A stretch of 16,723 bases of DNA from Bacteroidota bacterium (GTDB taxonomy: Bacteria; Bacteroidota; Bacteroidia; NS11-12g; UBA955), in contig CANFUB010000023.1 of assembly GCA_947450015.1 (NCBI GenBank), positions 1-16,723 of the forward strand, given 5' to 3'. This document shows, in pieces, positions 1-7,005 of this stretch. A model generated the notes under the pieces. That model was not told the DNA's origin. It did not search any database and was given only the letters and a program-made list of their open reading frames with translations. Each line of letters opens with the position of its first letter. The stretch's first letter is position 1. The translations under genes were made by a program, and so were the position numbers.

Positions 1-25
1 AGAATGTTCAACAAAAAAATGAACT

Positions 26-49
26 TTTTAAACTCAAATGAGTTTAAAA
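26..49. repeat. AT-rich perfect hairpin
   Basis: TTTTAAACTC at 26-35 pairs perfectly with GAGTTTAAAA at 40-49 around the loop AAAT. A smaller inverted repeat (GTTCA 6-10, TGAAC 20-24) lies just to the left, and read on the minus strand the stem is followed after a few bases by seven T. It may act as a terminator for leftward transcription, but the T run is displaced from the stem, so this is only a possibility. Confidence 0.4.
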
Positions 50-169
50 TAGTACTAGTTAAAATAGTAATTACTTTAATATATCAGCACTTTTTTTAAA
101 AGTACATTAACCATAATTCGAAGAATCAAATTTAATAAATAATCGAAATCCATTTTGGATATACGGACC

Positions 170-310
170 TGCGGGTGGAGTCCACGAAAGGTGTGAAAAT
201 AAAATTTGTCAGCCATAGTAGAATTGAATGCGCGGCAAAGACAAATTTGATTTTCTCTTTCGTGGTGGGCTTTTTGCCTCCTTTTTGCCCAAACAAAAAG
301 GAGGAAAGAT
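170..310. repeat. structured intergenic element with two stem-loops
   Basis: No convincing gene lies in 1-377; the main content is this element. The first stem-loop is nested: CCACGAAAG (182-190) pairs with CTTTCGTGG (257-265), GAAAAT (195-200) with ATTTTC (250-255), and AAATTTGTC (202-210) with GACAAATTT (240-248), leaving a 29-nt apical loop. The second is CCTCCTTTTTG (277-287) with CAAAAAGGAGG (294-304), a perfect 11-bp stem with loop CCCAAA. A 76-codon minus-strand frame (132-362) runs through it, but its peptide has no domain or signal I recognise. From memory, short hypothetical frames of this style recur between genes in other Bacteroidota, so a dispersed intergenic repeat is my best reading; I cannot verify that here. 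Confidence 0.55.
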
Positions 311-356
311 AGCGATAGGGCATCAGTATGTGTAGGGTAAATAAAGACGTTTTATT

Positions 357-373
357 AGTCAACCAAGTTGACT
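357..373 (-). repeat. hairpin just downstream of miaA
   Basis: AGTCAAC (357-363) and GTTGACT (367-373) form a perfect 7-bp stem with loop CAA, starting four bases beyond the miaA stop codon. It could mark the 3' end of the miaA transcript, but no T run follows on the minus strand, so it is not a standard intrinsic terminator. The sequence AACCAAGT at its core is repeated inside the miaA C-terminal codons (391-398). Confidence 0.35.
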
Positions 374-377
374 ATAA

Positions 378-1208
378 TTATTTGTGCCTAAACCAAGTCA
401 ACTGACGCTTGGCATAATTGCGGGTGTGCTGCTTAATCTTTTCAATCACCTCATCTCTTTTTGCTTCACCTCTAAAATAAGGCCACCACTCTGAATAGCC
501 AACCGTTTGCAGAGCATTTAGATGTTGTAAGTTTTCGAGGGCTTTGGCCTCTGCTTCTAATCCACCTGTTACCATCGCATCTACACGGGTATTAATGCGA
601 TCATATAAAACCTCGCGAGGCATGTCTAAATGGATGTATTCTGTTTCGAATGCATGCGCAAAGTTGGGTAAATTTATTTCTGTTGGTTGTGGCGACTGTT
701 CTATTTCAATGGCCCGCATTAAGCGCTGTGGATTATTGATGTCCATGCTTTCGTATTTCGCAGCATTCAAATGTTTAAGGCGAAACTGCAATCCCACCAA
801 GCCTTCGCGCTCGTAAATGGTTTGCAACTCGGCACGTAAAGCATCATTTCGGTCGGGCAATGGATCGAGTCCTTTTAACAAGGCATTGATGTATAAGCCG
901 GTGCCACCGCATAAAACGAGTGTATCATGCTTCAAGAACAATTCGTTGATTAATTCACGTGCTTCTTTCGCATATCTGCCTGCATTGTAATTCTCGTGGA
1001 TGCTCACATGGTCGATGAAATAATGTTGAACTGTTGCCAATTGTTCGGCATCTGGTTTTGCAACACCTATGCCCAATTCTTTGTATACCTGCCGCGAGTC
1101 GGCAGATATTACAGGGCTGCCATACTGCAAAGCCAATTCAATGGCATGGGCTGTTTTGCCGACGGCTGTAGGGCCTGTAACAACAATTAATTTTTTAGGC
1201 TGATTCAA
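378..1208 (-). CDS. miaA: tRNA dimethylallyltransferase MiaA
   Basis: MiaA transfers the dimethylallyl group from DMAPP to N6 of A37 in tRNAs that read codons starting with U, the first step towards ms2i6A; the enzyme is cytoplasmic. The 276-residue protein opens with the P-loop GPTAVGKT (residues 12-19), followed by DSRQVY (37-42), which contains the catalytic Asp of the family, then GGTGLYI (101-107), and it closes with the typical RNYAKRQLTWFR tail. The length is slightly short of the common 300 or so, but every landmark is present, and the ATG at 1206-1208 leaves the usual few residues before the P-loop. It lies 11 nt downstream of the small membrane protein gene (1220-1585) and is probably co-transcribed with it. 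Confidence 0.96.
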   Translation of the reverse strand: MNQPKKLIVVTGPTAVGKTAHAIELALQYGSPVISADSRQVYKELGIGVAKPDAEQLATVQHYFIDHVSIHENYNAGRYAKEARELINELFLKHDTLVLCGGTGLYINALLKGLDPLPDRNDALRAELQTIYEREGLVGLQFRLKHLNAAKYESMDINNPQRLMRAIEIEQSPQPTEINLPNFAHAFETEYIHLDMPREVLYDRINTRVDAMVTGGLEAEAKALENLQHLNALQTVGYSEWWPYFRGEAKRDEVIEKIKQHTRNYAKRQLTWFRHK

Positions 1209-1219
1209 TGAATGAGAAA

Positions 1220-1585
1220 TTATCTGAGTTCTTCAACTTTGTAAACCAAATTATTGGTTTCGCCTTGCCAAGGCATGGCTTTGATTTTTTGTTTGTAGTA
1301 CAATTTAACCTGATGGCCTTCTAGTTTTTGAAGTTCATCTATTGCTGCTTTGCAATCGCTGGTTACACTAAAATGCCACATATTGGCAGTTAAACCCAAT
1401 ACATTTACATTTAAAACACCTGCATTCATATCGCCTTCATAGGTTTTAAAAACATACCCTTTTTTAGAAAATTTCAAGAGTATGCCACTTCTGCTTCCTT
1501 CGCTATAAGTAAAACTACAAATGGCATAATAGAGCATGAATGAAACAACGCACATAATCGAAAACCATAGAATGAATTTTTTCAT
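1220..1585 (-). CDS. small membrane-anchored protein of unknown function
   Basis: A 121-residue protein with a hydrophobic N-terminal helix (about residues 4-24, FILWFSIMCVVSFMLYYAI), likely a membrane anchor or uncleaved signal. A soluble domain follows with the run YSEGSRSGILLKFSKKGYVFKTYEG, which I associate with a conserved Bacteroidota family of unknown role; its members are sometimes mislabelled 6-phosphogluconate dehydrogenase, but nothing here resembles that enzyme (no dinucleotide-binding Gly motif, far too short). The C-terminal part ends in short beta-type stretches (HQVKLYYKQK, NNLVYKVEEL), which suggests a small OB-like or beta-rich fold, an inference only. It is the upstream gene of a probable two-gene unit with miaA. 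A TAnnTTTG box sits four bases before its ATG, so its mRNA may be leaderless or nearly so. Confidence 0.8.
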   Translation of the reverse strand: MKKFILWFSIMCVVSFMLYYAICSFTYSEGSRSGILLKFSKKGYVFKTYEGDMNAGVLNVNVLGLTANMWHFSVTSDCKAAIDELQKLEGHQVKLYYKQKIKAMPWQGETNNLVYKVEELR

Positions 1586-1589
1586 GCTT

Positions 1590-1597
1590 CAAATTTA
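1590..1597 (-). promoter_or_regulatory. -7 box of the small membrane protein-miaA unit
   Basis: On the minus strand this reads TAAATTTG, an exact match to the Bacteroidota -7 consensus TAnnTTTG, ending four bases before the start codon at 1585. No good -33 TTG is visible at the usual distance, so the promoter is supported by one element and by position only. Confidence 0.45.
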
Positions 1598-1677
1598 ATG
1601 GGTCGCAAGTATATTTTTTAATATTTGTGTGAATATCAGTTTTCTGAGACCAATCATCGAATCGTTTAAAATTAAAG

Positions 1678-1709
1678 TTGGTCAAACATCAAAAAAAATT
1701 GTAGGTTTG
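1678..1709 (+). promoter_or_regulatory. promoter of the M20 peptidase gene
   Basis: TTG at 1678-1680 (-33) and TAGGTTTG at 1702-1709 (-7, exact TAnnTTTG) are separated by 21 nt, close to the spacing known for the primary sigma factor of Bacteroidota. The -7 box ends 17 nt before the ATG at 1727, which gives a short leader. Confidence 0.65.
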
Positions 1710-1726
1710 AACCTTTATATTATCAC

Positions 1727-3112
1727 ATGAACCATTCAGAATATTTAGAGCAAAACAAAGACCGTTTCCTTAACGAGTTATTGGAAATATTGCGCATTCC
1801 TTCTGTCAGTGCCGACAGTAAGTATGCAGAAGATGTAAAACGCACTGCTGCTTTTGTAGCAGAAAAATTAAAAGCCGCTGGTGCCGATAATGTTGAAATT
1901 TGCCCAACCGCAGGTCACCCAATTGTCTATGGCGAAAAATTTGTAGATGCAGCATTGCCTACGATTTTAGTTTATGGTCACTATGATGTGCAACCTGCCG
2001 ATCCAGTTGAATTATGGCATTCACCGCCATTTGAGCCTGTCATTAAACAAACAGAAGAACATCCTGAAGGTGCCATTTATGCGCGTGGTGCTTGCGACGA
2101 CAAAGGTCAAATGTACATGCATGTGAAAGCCTTCGAAAGCATGATGAACACAGGTTCATTAACCTGCAATGTTAAGTTTATGATAGAAGGTGAAGAGGAA
2201 GTTGGTTCTGCTAACTTGGGTACCTTCATTAAAGCCAATAAAGAAAAATTAAAATCAGATGTGGTTTTGGTAAGTGATACCAGTATGATTGCCAATGATA
2301 CACCTAGCATCGATGTTGGTTTGCGCGGTTTAGCTTACATGGAAGTTGAAGTAGTAGGTCCAAACAGAGATTTACACAGTGGTGTTTATGGTGGCGCAGT
2401 TGCAAATCCAGCAACCATCTTATGCCAAATGATCGCAGCTATGCACGATGAAAACAACCACATTACCATTCCTGGTTTTTATGATGATGTAATTACAGTA
2501 AGTGATGCAGACAGAGCCGAAATGGCCAAAGCGCCTTTCAGTGAAGAGGCCTATAAAAAAGATTTAGGTATAGCCGAAACTTGGGGTGAAAAAGGGTATT
2601 CAACAGTTGAAAGAACGAGCATTCGTCCAACACTTGAAGTGAACGGTATTTGGGGTGGATATATTGGCGAAGGTTCTAAAACGGTATTGCCAAGCAAAGC
2701 GAATGCTAAAATTAGCATGCGTTTAGTACCTGGTCAAAACTCGCATAAAATTTCAGATTTATTTAAAGCATACTTTGAAAATGCAGCACCAGCCAATGTT
2801 AAAGTAACTGTAACCGCACACCACGGTGGCGAGCCAGTATTAACCCCAACAGACAGTGTTGAATTCAGAGCTGCTGCCATGGCCATGGAAAAAACATTTG
2901 GCAAAAAACCAATTCCAACCAGAGGTGGCGGAAGTATCCCAATTATCGCTTTATTCGAAGCTGAATTAGGAATCAAATCGGTGTTAATGGGCTTTGGTTT
3001 AGACAGCGATGCCTTGCACTCACCAAACGAAAAATATGGTTTATTCAATTACTATAAAGGCATTGAAACCATTCCTTATTTCTATCAGTTCTATGCTGAA
3101 TTGAATAAGTAA
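1727..3112 (+). CDS. M20 family metallo-dipeptidase
   Basis: A 461-residue zinc peptidase of the M20 family (CNDP/PepV-like dipeptidases), expected to hydrolyse dipeptides or the C-terminal residue of short peptides with a two-metal centre. The metal-binding and catalytic landmarks are visible in order: GHYDVQP (His85, catalytic Asp87), GACDDKG (bridging Asp at 124/125), EGEEEVGS with the catalytic and metal Glu pair (around 156-158), a metal Asp at 184 in LVSDTSM, and the C-terminal His431 in LHSPNE. The dimerisation lid lies between about 200 and 370 (DLHSGVYGG near its start). No signal peptide is seen, so it should be cytoplasmic. The length fits the longer M20 dipeptidase subgroup. It has its own promoter and ends at a bidirectional terminator, so it is monocistronic. 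Exact substrate specificity cannot be read from the sequence. Confidence 0.93.
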   Translation: MNHSEYLEQNKDRFLNELLEILRIPSVSADSKYAEDVKRTAAFVAEKLKAAGADNVEICPTAGHPIVYGEKFVDAALPTILVYGHYDVQPADPVELWHSPPFEPVIKQTEEHPEGAIYARGACDDKGQMYMHVKAFESMMNTGSLTCNVKFMIEGEEEVGSANLGTFIKANKEKLKSDVVLVSDTSMIANDTPSIDVGLRGLAYMEVEVVGPNRDLHSGVYGGAVANPATILCQMIAAMHDENNHITIPGFYDDVITVSDADRAEMAKAPFSEEAYKKDLGIAETWGEKGYSTVERTSIRPTLEVNGIWGGYIGEGSKTVLPSKANAKISMRLVPGQNSHKISDLFKAYFENAAPANVKVTVTAHHGGEPVLTPTDSVEFRAAAMAMEKTFGKKPIPTRGGGSIPIIALFEAELGIKSVLMGFGLDSDALHSPNEKYGLFNYYKGIETIPYFYQFYAELNK

Positions 3113-3130
3113 TAAATAATTTTCAATCAT

Positions 3131-3164
3131 AAAAAAACCTCTGAATTTTTTCAGAGGTTTTTTT
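3131..3164. terminator. bidirectional intrinsic terminator between convergent genes
   Basis: AAAAAAACCTCTGA (3131-3144) pairs perfectly with TCAGAGGTTTTTTT (3151-3164) around the loop ATTTTT. The stem is flanked by A and T runs, so it works in both directions, serving the M20 peptidase gene on the plus strand and the sugar transporter gene on the minus strand. Confidence 0.93.
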
Positions 3165-3181
3165 GTTTAATACTTTTTTAA

Positions 3182-4918
3182 TTAATGACTTGCCTCCATT
3201 TCGATGGCATCTACATCGATGTTTTGTTTCTTTAATAAGCCTTTCACAATAACAGCAAAGAGGGTTAAGTAGACAAAACAAACAACGGCCACAATGTATG
3301 ATTGATGAATGCCAATAAGGTCGGAGAGTTTACCTTGAATAGGAGGGATGATACCACCACCTAAAATCATCATCACTAAAAAGGCCGAGCCTTGTGAAGT
3401 GTATTTGCCTAAGCCTAATAATGATAAACTAAAAATGGCTGGCCACATAATACTACAAGCTAAACCACCCGCTAAGAAAGCATAAATGGCTACGATACCG
3501 TTAGAGCTTAATCCAACCAACATGGCTAGAATACCAAATGATCCGAAAATCATTAAGGTTCTTGCTGGTTTGTCTTTGCTTAAATAGAAAGCTGCAATTT
3601 GTATAAACACGCATATAATGTAAAAATAGAGAGGACCCATGTTTTTACCCGATAGCGAATTAACCCCAATGATAATAATGAAGGCAATAATTGGAACGAT
3701 GAACAAGGCCACTTTTTTCATGATACCTTTTAAATTAAATGCACTAATGGCACCTGCCCAACGGCCAATCATCAAACTTCCCCAATACATCGAAACATAA
3801 GGCGAAATATCTGAAGAGGTCATGCTGCCAAATTCTTTTAGTTTTAATAATTCACCTAAGTTGGAGCCTATAGCTACCTCTACACCAACATAGGTGAAGA
3901 TGGCCAACATGCCCAAAACCAATTGAGGGTATTGCATGGCACCCCAACCTTCGTGTTTTTTGCGCGATGAGGCAAACGCAAATACCAGGCCGCCAACCAC
4001 TACAATTAAGGCCCCAAACAACCAGCCCATGCGGTAGTTCTCGAGTCCCATTTTAACAGTCTCTAATCGTAATTCAGTATTGTAAATTAGGTTTTCATTT
4101 TTAAGCAGTGGGTCAGCTTTTTGATAGATGTCTAATTGGCTTGTGAGTTGCTCCATTTCAATGGCATCGGCACTTTTATAACTGTTAAAAACAGGCACAA
4201 ACATGGCGATTAAAAAGAAGGTCATCACCCAAAGTGTAATATGTGCTTTGTTTGCTTTTTCCATTGGCTCTGTTGCAGTGCCAGCGGGTACTTTTTTAGA
4301 GAAAAAGAACAAGGCAGCAGCAGCAATGAATAGAATACCAACACCTACATATAAATAAATGACTTTGTCGAGTTCTAAGGCTCTGATTTGTTCGTCGGAT
4401 ATACTGGTTGCAGTGCCGAATAAGGCCAGTGCAACAACCAATGGACCTATGGTTGTACCAAATGAATTGATACCACCACCAAGGTTAACACGACTTGCAC
4501 CTGTTTTGGGATCACCCAATAAAATGGCAAATGGATTGGCTGCAGTTTGTTGCAATGAAAATCCGAGCGCAACAATGAACAAGCCCATTAACATGCCAGC
4601 ATATAAGTTGGCTTCAACGGCTACTATCATAGCACCAGCACCCAAGGCAGAAAACAACAAGCCATATACAATACTGCGTTTATAGCCCCATTTGCCAACC
4701 AAATCTTGGTTGCCCAATGCGCCAAATGTAAACAATAGCAATGCCCCTAAATAATAGGCAGTATAAAAGGCAAAATCAACCAATTGGGATTGGAATTGAT
4801 CGAGTGAAAAATAGGTTTTACAAAAGGGGATAAAAATGCTATTGCCTGCTGCAATAAAGCCCCAAAAAAAGAACACCGTTATCAGGGTGTAAAGGGCGGG
4901 ATAGTTGGTTTTGATCAT
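3182..4918 (-). CDS. FucP/GluP-like sugar MFS transporter with central insertion
   Basis: An inner-membrane major facilitator of the fucose/glucose-galactose proton symporter group. The start (TLITVFFFWGFIAAGNSIFIPF) corresponds to the FucP-type first helix, QLVDFAFYTAYYLGA to the second, and SAFLVMMILGGGIIPPIQGKLSD (about 511-533) to the late-helix signature of this group. At 578 residues it is much longer than the usual 400-440. The extra length lies between helix 6 (about 187-206) and the canonical helix 7 (about 330-350). It consists of a hydrophobic segment (227-245), a roughly 50-residue polar stretch rich in Glu and Gln (246-297), and another hydrophobic segment (299-316), giving about 14 membrane spans. 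I recall related long forms in Bacteroidota but cannot check how widespread they are. The substrate is not predictable beyond a hexose or 6-deoxyhexose. It is monocistronic, with no sugar catabolic gene adjacent. Confidence 0.88.
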   Translation of the reverse strand: MIKTNYPALYTLITVFFFWGFIAAGNSIFIPFCKTYFSLDQFQSQLVDFAFYTAYYLGALLLFTFGALGNQDLVGKWGYKRSIVYGLLFSALGAGAMIVAVEANLYAGMLMGLFIVALGFSLQQTAANPFAILLGDPKTGASRVNLGGGINSFGTTIGPLVVALALFGTATSISDEQIRALELDKVIYLYVGVGILFIAAAALFFFSKKVPAGTATEPMEKANKAHITLWVMTFFLIAMFVPVFNSYKSADAIEMEQLTSQLDIYQKADPLLKNENLIYNTELRLETVKMGLENYRMGWLFGALIVVVGGLVFAFASSRKKHEGWGAMQYPQLVLGMLAIFTYVGVEVAIGSNLGELLKLKEFGSMTSSDISPYVSMYWGSLMIGRWAGAISAFNLKGIMKKVALFIVPIIAFIIIIGVNSLSGKNMGPLYFYIICVFIQIAAFYLSKDKPARTLMIFGSFGILAMLVGLSSNGIVAIYAFLAGGLACSIMWPAIFSLSLLGLGKYTSQGSAFLVMMILGGGIIPPIQGKLSDLIGIHQSYIVAVVCFVYLTLFAVIVKGLLKKQNIDVDAIEMEASH

Positions 4919-5071
4919 AAAAAATTAAAAAGGATAAATTGAATTGTTGGTTTTGAGTTGGTTTTTAAATCATATTTTTAAGCGCTATAGTACTAAAAAC
5001 GAATGCAATGAAGCGTAAGATTTAGTGATAAATGTTTACAAAATAAATTTTAAAATTGCTGTTTTATTTGA

Positions 5072-5079
5072 TATATTTG
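5072..5079 (+). promoter_or_regulatory. -7 box of the Ig-like lipoprotein gene
   Basis: TATATTTG exactly matches TAnnTTTG and ends 24 nt before the ATG at 5104. The -33 region is AT-rich without a clear TTG. Because this box lies downstream of an in-frame ATG at 5056, it argues that translation starts at 5104. Confidence 0.5.
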
Positions 5080-5103
5080 CCAAACATAATTATAAGATAT
5101 TAT

Positions 5104-5967
5104 ATGAAAAAATTAATTTATTCTACATTGGGGCTAATCTTAACAGCTTCATTCATGTTAACCGGTTGCAAGGACAACACAACTTCTACTCCTCCAGCAG
5201 CTCCAAAACCAACGATTACTTTCTTGAACACTGCAGGTTATACTTTTACCAATGCAAGTGTTTTGAATACAGGTTCAACTGCCCAATTAAAATTTGGTAT
5301 GGTTGTTACCAGCACTATTAATTTAAAATCTGTTACCGTTTCTAGAAACTACGAAGGTTCTGGTAATGTTGTAATTTTTACAAAAGCAGTTCCAAGTAAT
5401 TCAAAAAATTTCCAAATTGATGTAATGGATACTTTATCAAGTGCTTTGAAAGGTAAATATGTTTACACTTTCTCTGCTACAGATAATGATGCTACTACTA
5501 ACTCAGCTACAATTGATATCACTGCTACTGGTGCATTAGTTGAAATCATTGACCAAAAAATCTACAATAACTTTGGTAAAGGTTTCGGTGGTTATGATTT
5601 AATTACTGGCGAAAATATTTCAAATGCTGATGCTTCTAACGTTACTAGAAGAGATATCAGAGATAATTCTACAAGTTCTGTTATTGCTAAGTCTTGGACT
5701 TCAAGCAATGGTACTACTTTCATCAAAAACCCTCCAACAATTACTTGGGACCAAACAGATTCAGAAGCTAAATTGAAATCAGCTTTCGATTTAAATGCTG
5801 CTTCAGCTTCTGCTAACGTAACAGGTTTAGATGGCGTAACTGGTACTTTAATTATTGCTAAAGTAACAAGAGGTTCTTCAACTAAGTACTTCATGATCAG
5901 AGTTACCGATGTGGTAGACGATCCAGGAGCAGATGCTGATTACGTTTTGTTTGATTACAAATTCTAA
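5104..5967 (+). CDS. SPII lipoprotein with Ig-like fold, function unknown
   Basis: A 287-residue lipoprotein. Its N-terminus is a classic lipoprotein signal: MKK, a hydrophobic core, then the lipobox LTGC with Cys22 as the lipidated residue, followed by KDN and a Pro/Thr-rich linker. The mature part shows alternating beta-strand patterns (about 40-150: TAQLKFGMVVTS, KSVTVSRNY, KYVYTFSATDNDATT), suggesting one or two Ig-like or cadherin-like sandwiches. A second domain follows (about 155-287) with no recognised motif and a conserved-looking end, YVLFDYKF. The charged +2/+3 residues could fit a Bacteroidota surface-export signal, though weakly. Codons such as GGT, ACT, GTT, TTC and AAC are used more evenly than in neighbouring genes, hinting at high expression. 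The start at 5104 is preferred over 5056 because of the signal peptide and the promoter position. Confidence 0.85.
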   Translation: MKKLIYSTLGLILTASFMLTGCKDNTTSTPPAAPKPTITFLNTAGYTFTNASVLNTGSTAQLKFGMVVTSTINLKSVTVSRNYEGSGNVVIFTKAVPSNSKNFQIDVMDTLSSALKGKYVYTFSATDNDATTNSATIDITATGALVEIIDQKIYNNFGKGFGGYDLITGENISNADASNVTRRDIRDNSTSSVIAKSWTSSNGTTFIKNPPTITWDQTDSEAKLKSAFDLNAASASANVTGLDGVTGTLIIAKVTRGSSTKYFMIRVTDVVDDPGADADYVLFDYKF

Positions 5968-5986
5968 TAATCTTTATAAAAATCTT

Positions 5987-6016
5987 AAAGCCGACTCTTA
6001 AAAGTCGGCTTTTTTT
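5987..6016 (+). terminator. intrinsic terminator after the lipoprotein gene
   Basis: AAAGCCGACT (5987-5996) pairs with AGTCGGCTTT (6003-6012) around the loop CTTAAA, and seven T follow (6010-6016). It stands only 17 nt before the pfkA ATG, so pfkA should not depend mainly on read-through from the lipoprotein gene. Confidence 0.92.
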
Positions 6017-6019
6017 ATG

Positions 6020-6027
6020 CAACTTTG
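6020..6027 (+). promoter_or_regulatory. probable -7 box of pfkA-recN
   Basis: CAACTTTG matches TAnnTTTG except at the first base and ends six bases before the pfkA ATG, which would give a leaderless or near-leaderless mRNA, as for the gene at 1220-1585. The -33 position falls inside the preceding terminator stem, which makes the assignment tentative. Confidence 0.35.
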
Positions 6028-6033
6028 CGAGTA

Positions 6034-7005
6034 ATGAAAAAGATTGGTGTTTTTACTTCTGGTGGCGATGCGCCTGGCATGAACGCGTGTATAAGGGCAG
6101 TAGTGCGCTCTGCAGCCTTTCATAAAGTAGAAGTAATGGGGATTAAACGCGGCTACCAAGGCATGATTGATGACGAATTTATAAATCTTCAAAAATCAGA
6201 TGTCGCCAACATTATTCAAAACGGTGGTACCATGTTAAAAACAGCCAGAAGCAAAGAATTTATGACACCAGAAGGTCGTCAAAAAGCATTCAATAATATT
6301 CAAAAACACGGCATAGAAGGCTTGGTTTGTATAGGTGGTAATGGCACTTATACAGGTGCTGGCATTTTTTACGAAGAATTTGGCATACCTAGCATTGGTG
6401 CACCAGGTACAATTGATAACGATTTGTATGGTACAGATTATACCATTGGTTTTGATACCGCTGTCAACACAGCGCTCGATGCCATCGATAAAATAAGAGA
6501 TACTGCCGATGCTCATAACCGCATTTTCTTTATTGAAGTAATGGGCCGTGATAGTGGCTTTATAGCGTTAAATGCAGGTATAGCAGGTGGTTCTGAGGGT
6601 ATCTTATTGCCTGAAGTAATGAACGACTACGAAGCTTTAAAAAGCCATTTTGCAGATGATAAAAGAAGAACCAAAGAGTTTAGCATTGTTATTGTAGCCG
6701 AAGGCGAGACAGAAGGTAAAACATATCAATTGGCAGAACGCTTTAAAGCAGATTTTCCTGAATGCGATTTGCGCGTTACAGTCCTAGGGCACGTTCAACG
6801 TGGCGGTCGCCCAACGGCCAACGACCGTATTCTCGCAAGTTTGTTGGGCAATGCCGCTGTAGAACAGTTATTAGCAGGTAAAACAAATTTATGTGTTGGC
6901 GTAATTAACCACGCCTTGGCTTTGGTTTCCTTTCAAGAAGCAATCAATAGTAAGAAAACTATTGATCCTTCGCTTTGGCAATTATCTAAAGTTCTAAGTT
7001 ATTAA
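6034..7005 (+). CDS. pfkA: 6-phosphofructokinase
   Basis: Phosphorylates fructose 6-phosphate to fructose 1,6-bisphosphate in glycolysis; cytoplasmic, tetrameric in the family. The 323 residues are the normal length of a bacterial PfkA. Visible landmarks: TSGGDAPGMNA (8-18), Arg72 in KTARSKEF, the nucleotide loop GGNGTYTGA (101-109), the catalytic PGTIDND (124-130, Asp128 as base), EVMGRDSGF (168-176), Glu223 in VAEGETEG, and GHVQRGG (252-258). Gly104 and Gly125 are the residues of ATP-using rather than PPi-using enzymes. The oddity is Asn103 (codon AAT at 6340-6342), where E. coli PfkA has the Mg-binding Asp103. The ATG at 6034 is chosen over a TTG at 6025 because it places MKKIGVFTSGG at the normal N-terminus. 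recN starts directly after the stop, so the two are co-transcribed. Confidence 0.95.
   Translation: MKKIGVFTSGGDAPGMNACIRAVVRSAAFHKVEVMGIKRGYQGMIDDEFINLQKSDVANIIQNGGTMLKTARSKEFMTPEGRQKAFNNIQKHGIEGLVCIGGNGTYTGAGIFYEEFGIPSIGAPGTIDNDLYGTDYTIGFDTAVNTALDAIDKIRDTADAHNRIFFIEVMGRDSGFIALNAGIAGGSEGILLPEVMNDYEALKSHFADDKRRTKEFSIVIVAEGETEGKTYQLAERFKADFPECDLRVTVLGHVQRGGRPTANDRILASLLGNAAVEQLLAGKTNLCVGVINHALALVSFQEAINSKKTIDPSLWQLSKVLSY

Noticed and set aside
132..362. 76-codon minus-strand frame
   Set aside because: It runs through both stem-loops of the structured element, its composition looks incidental, and it has no promoter, signal or domain; the inverted repeats explain the sequence better than a protein does.
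5056..5103. Upstream in-frame ATG for the lipoprotein
   Set aside because: It would place 16 residues before the signal peptide and begin upstream of the -7 box at 5072-5079.
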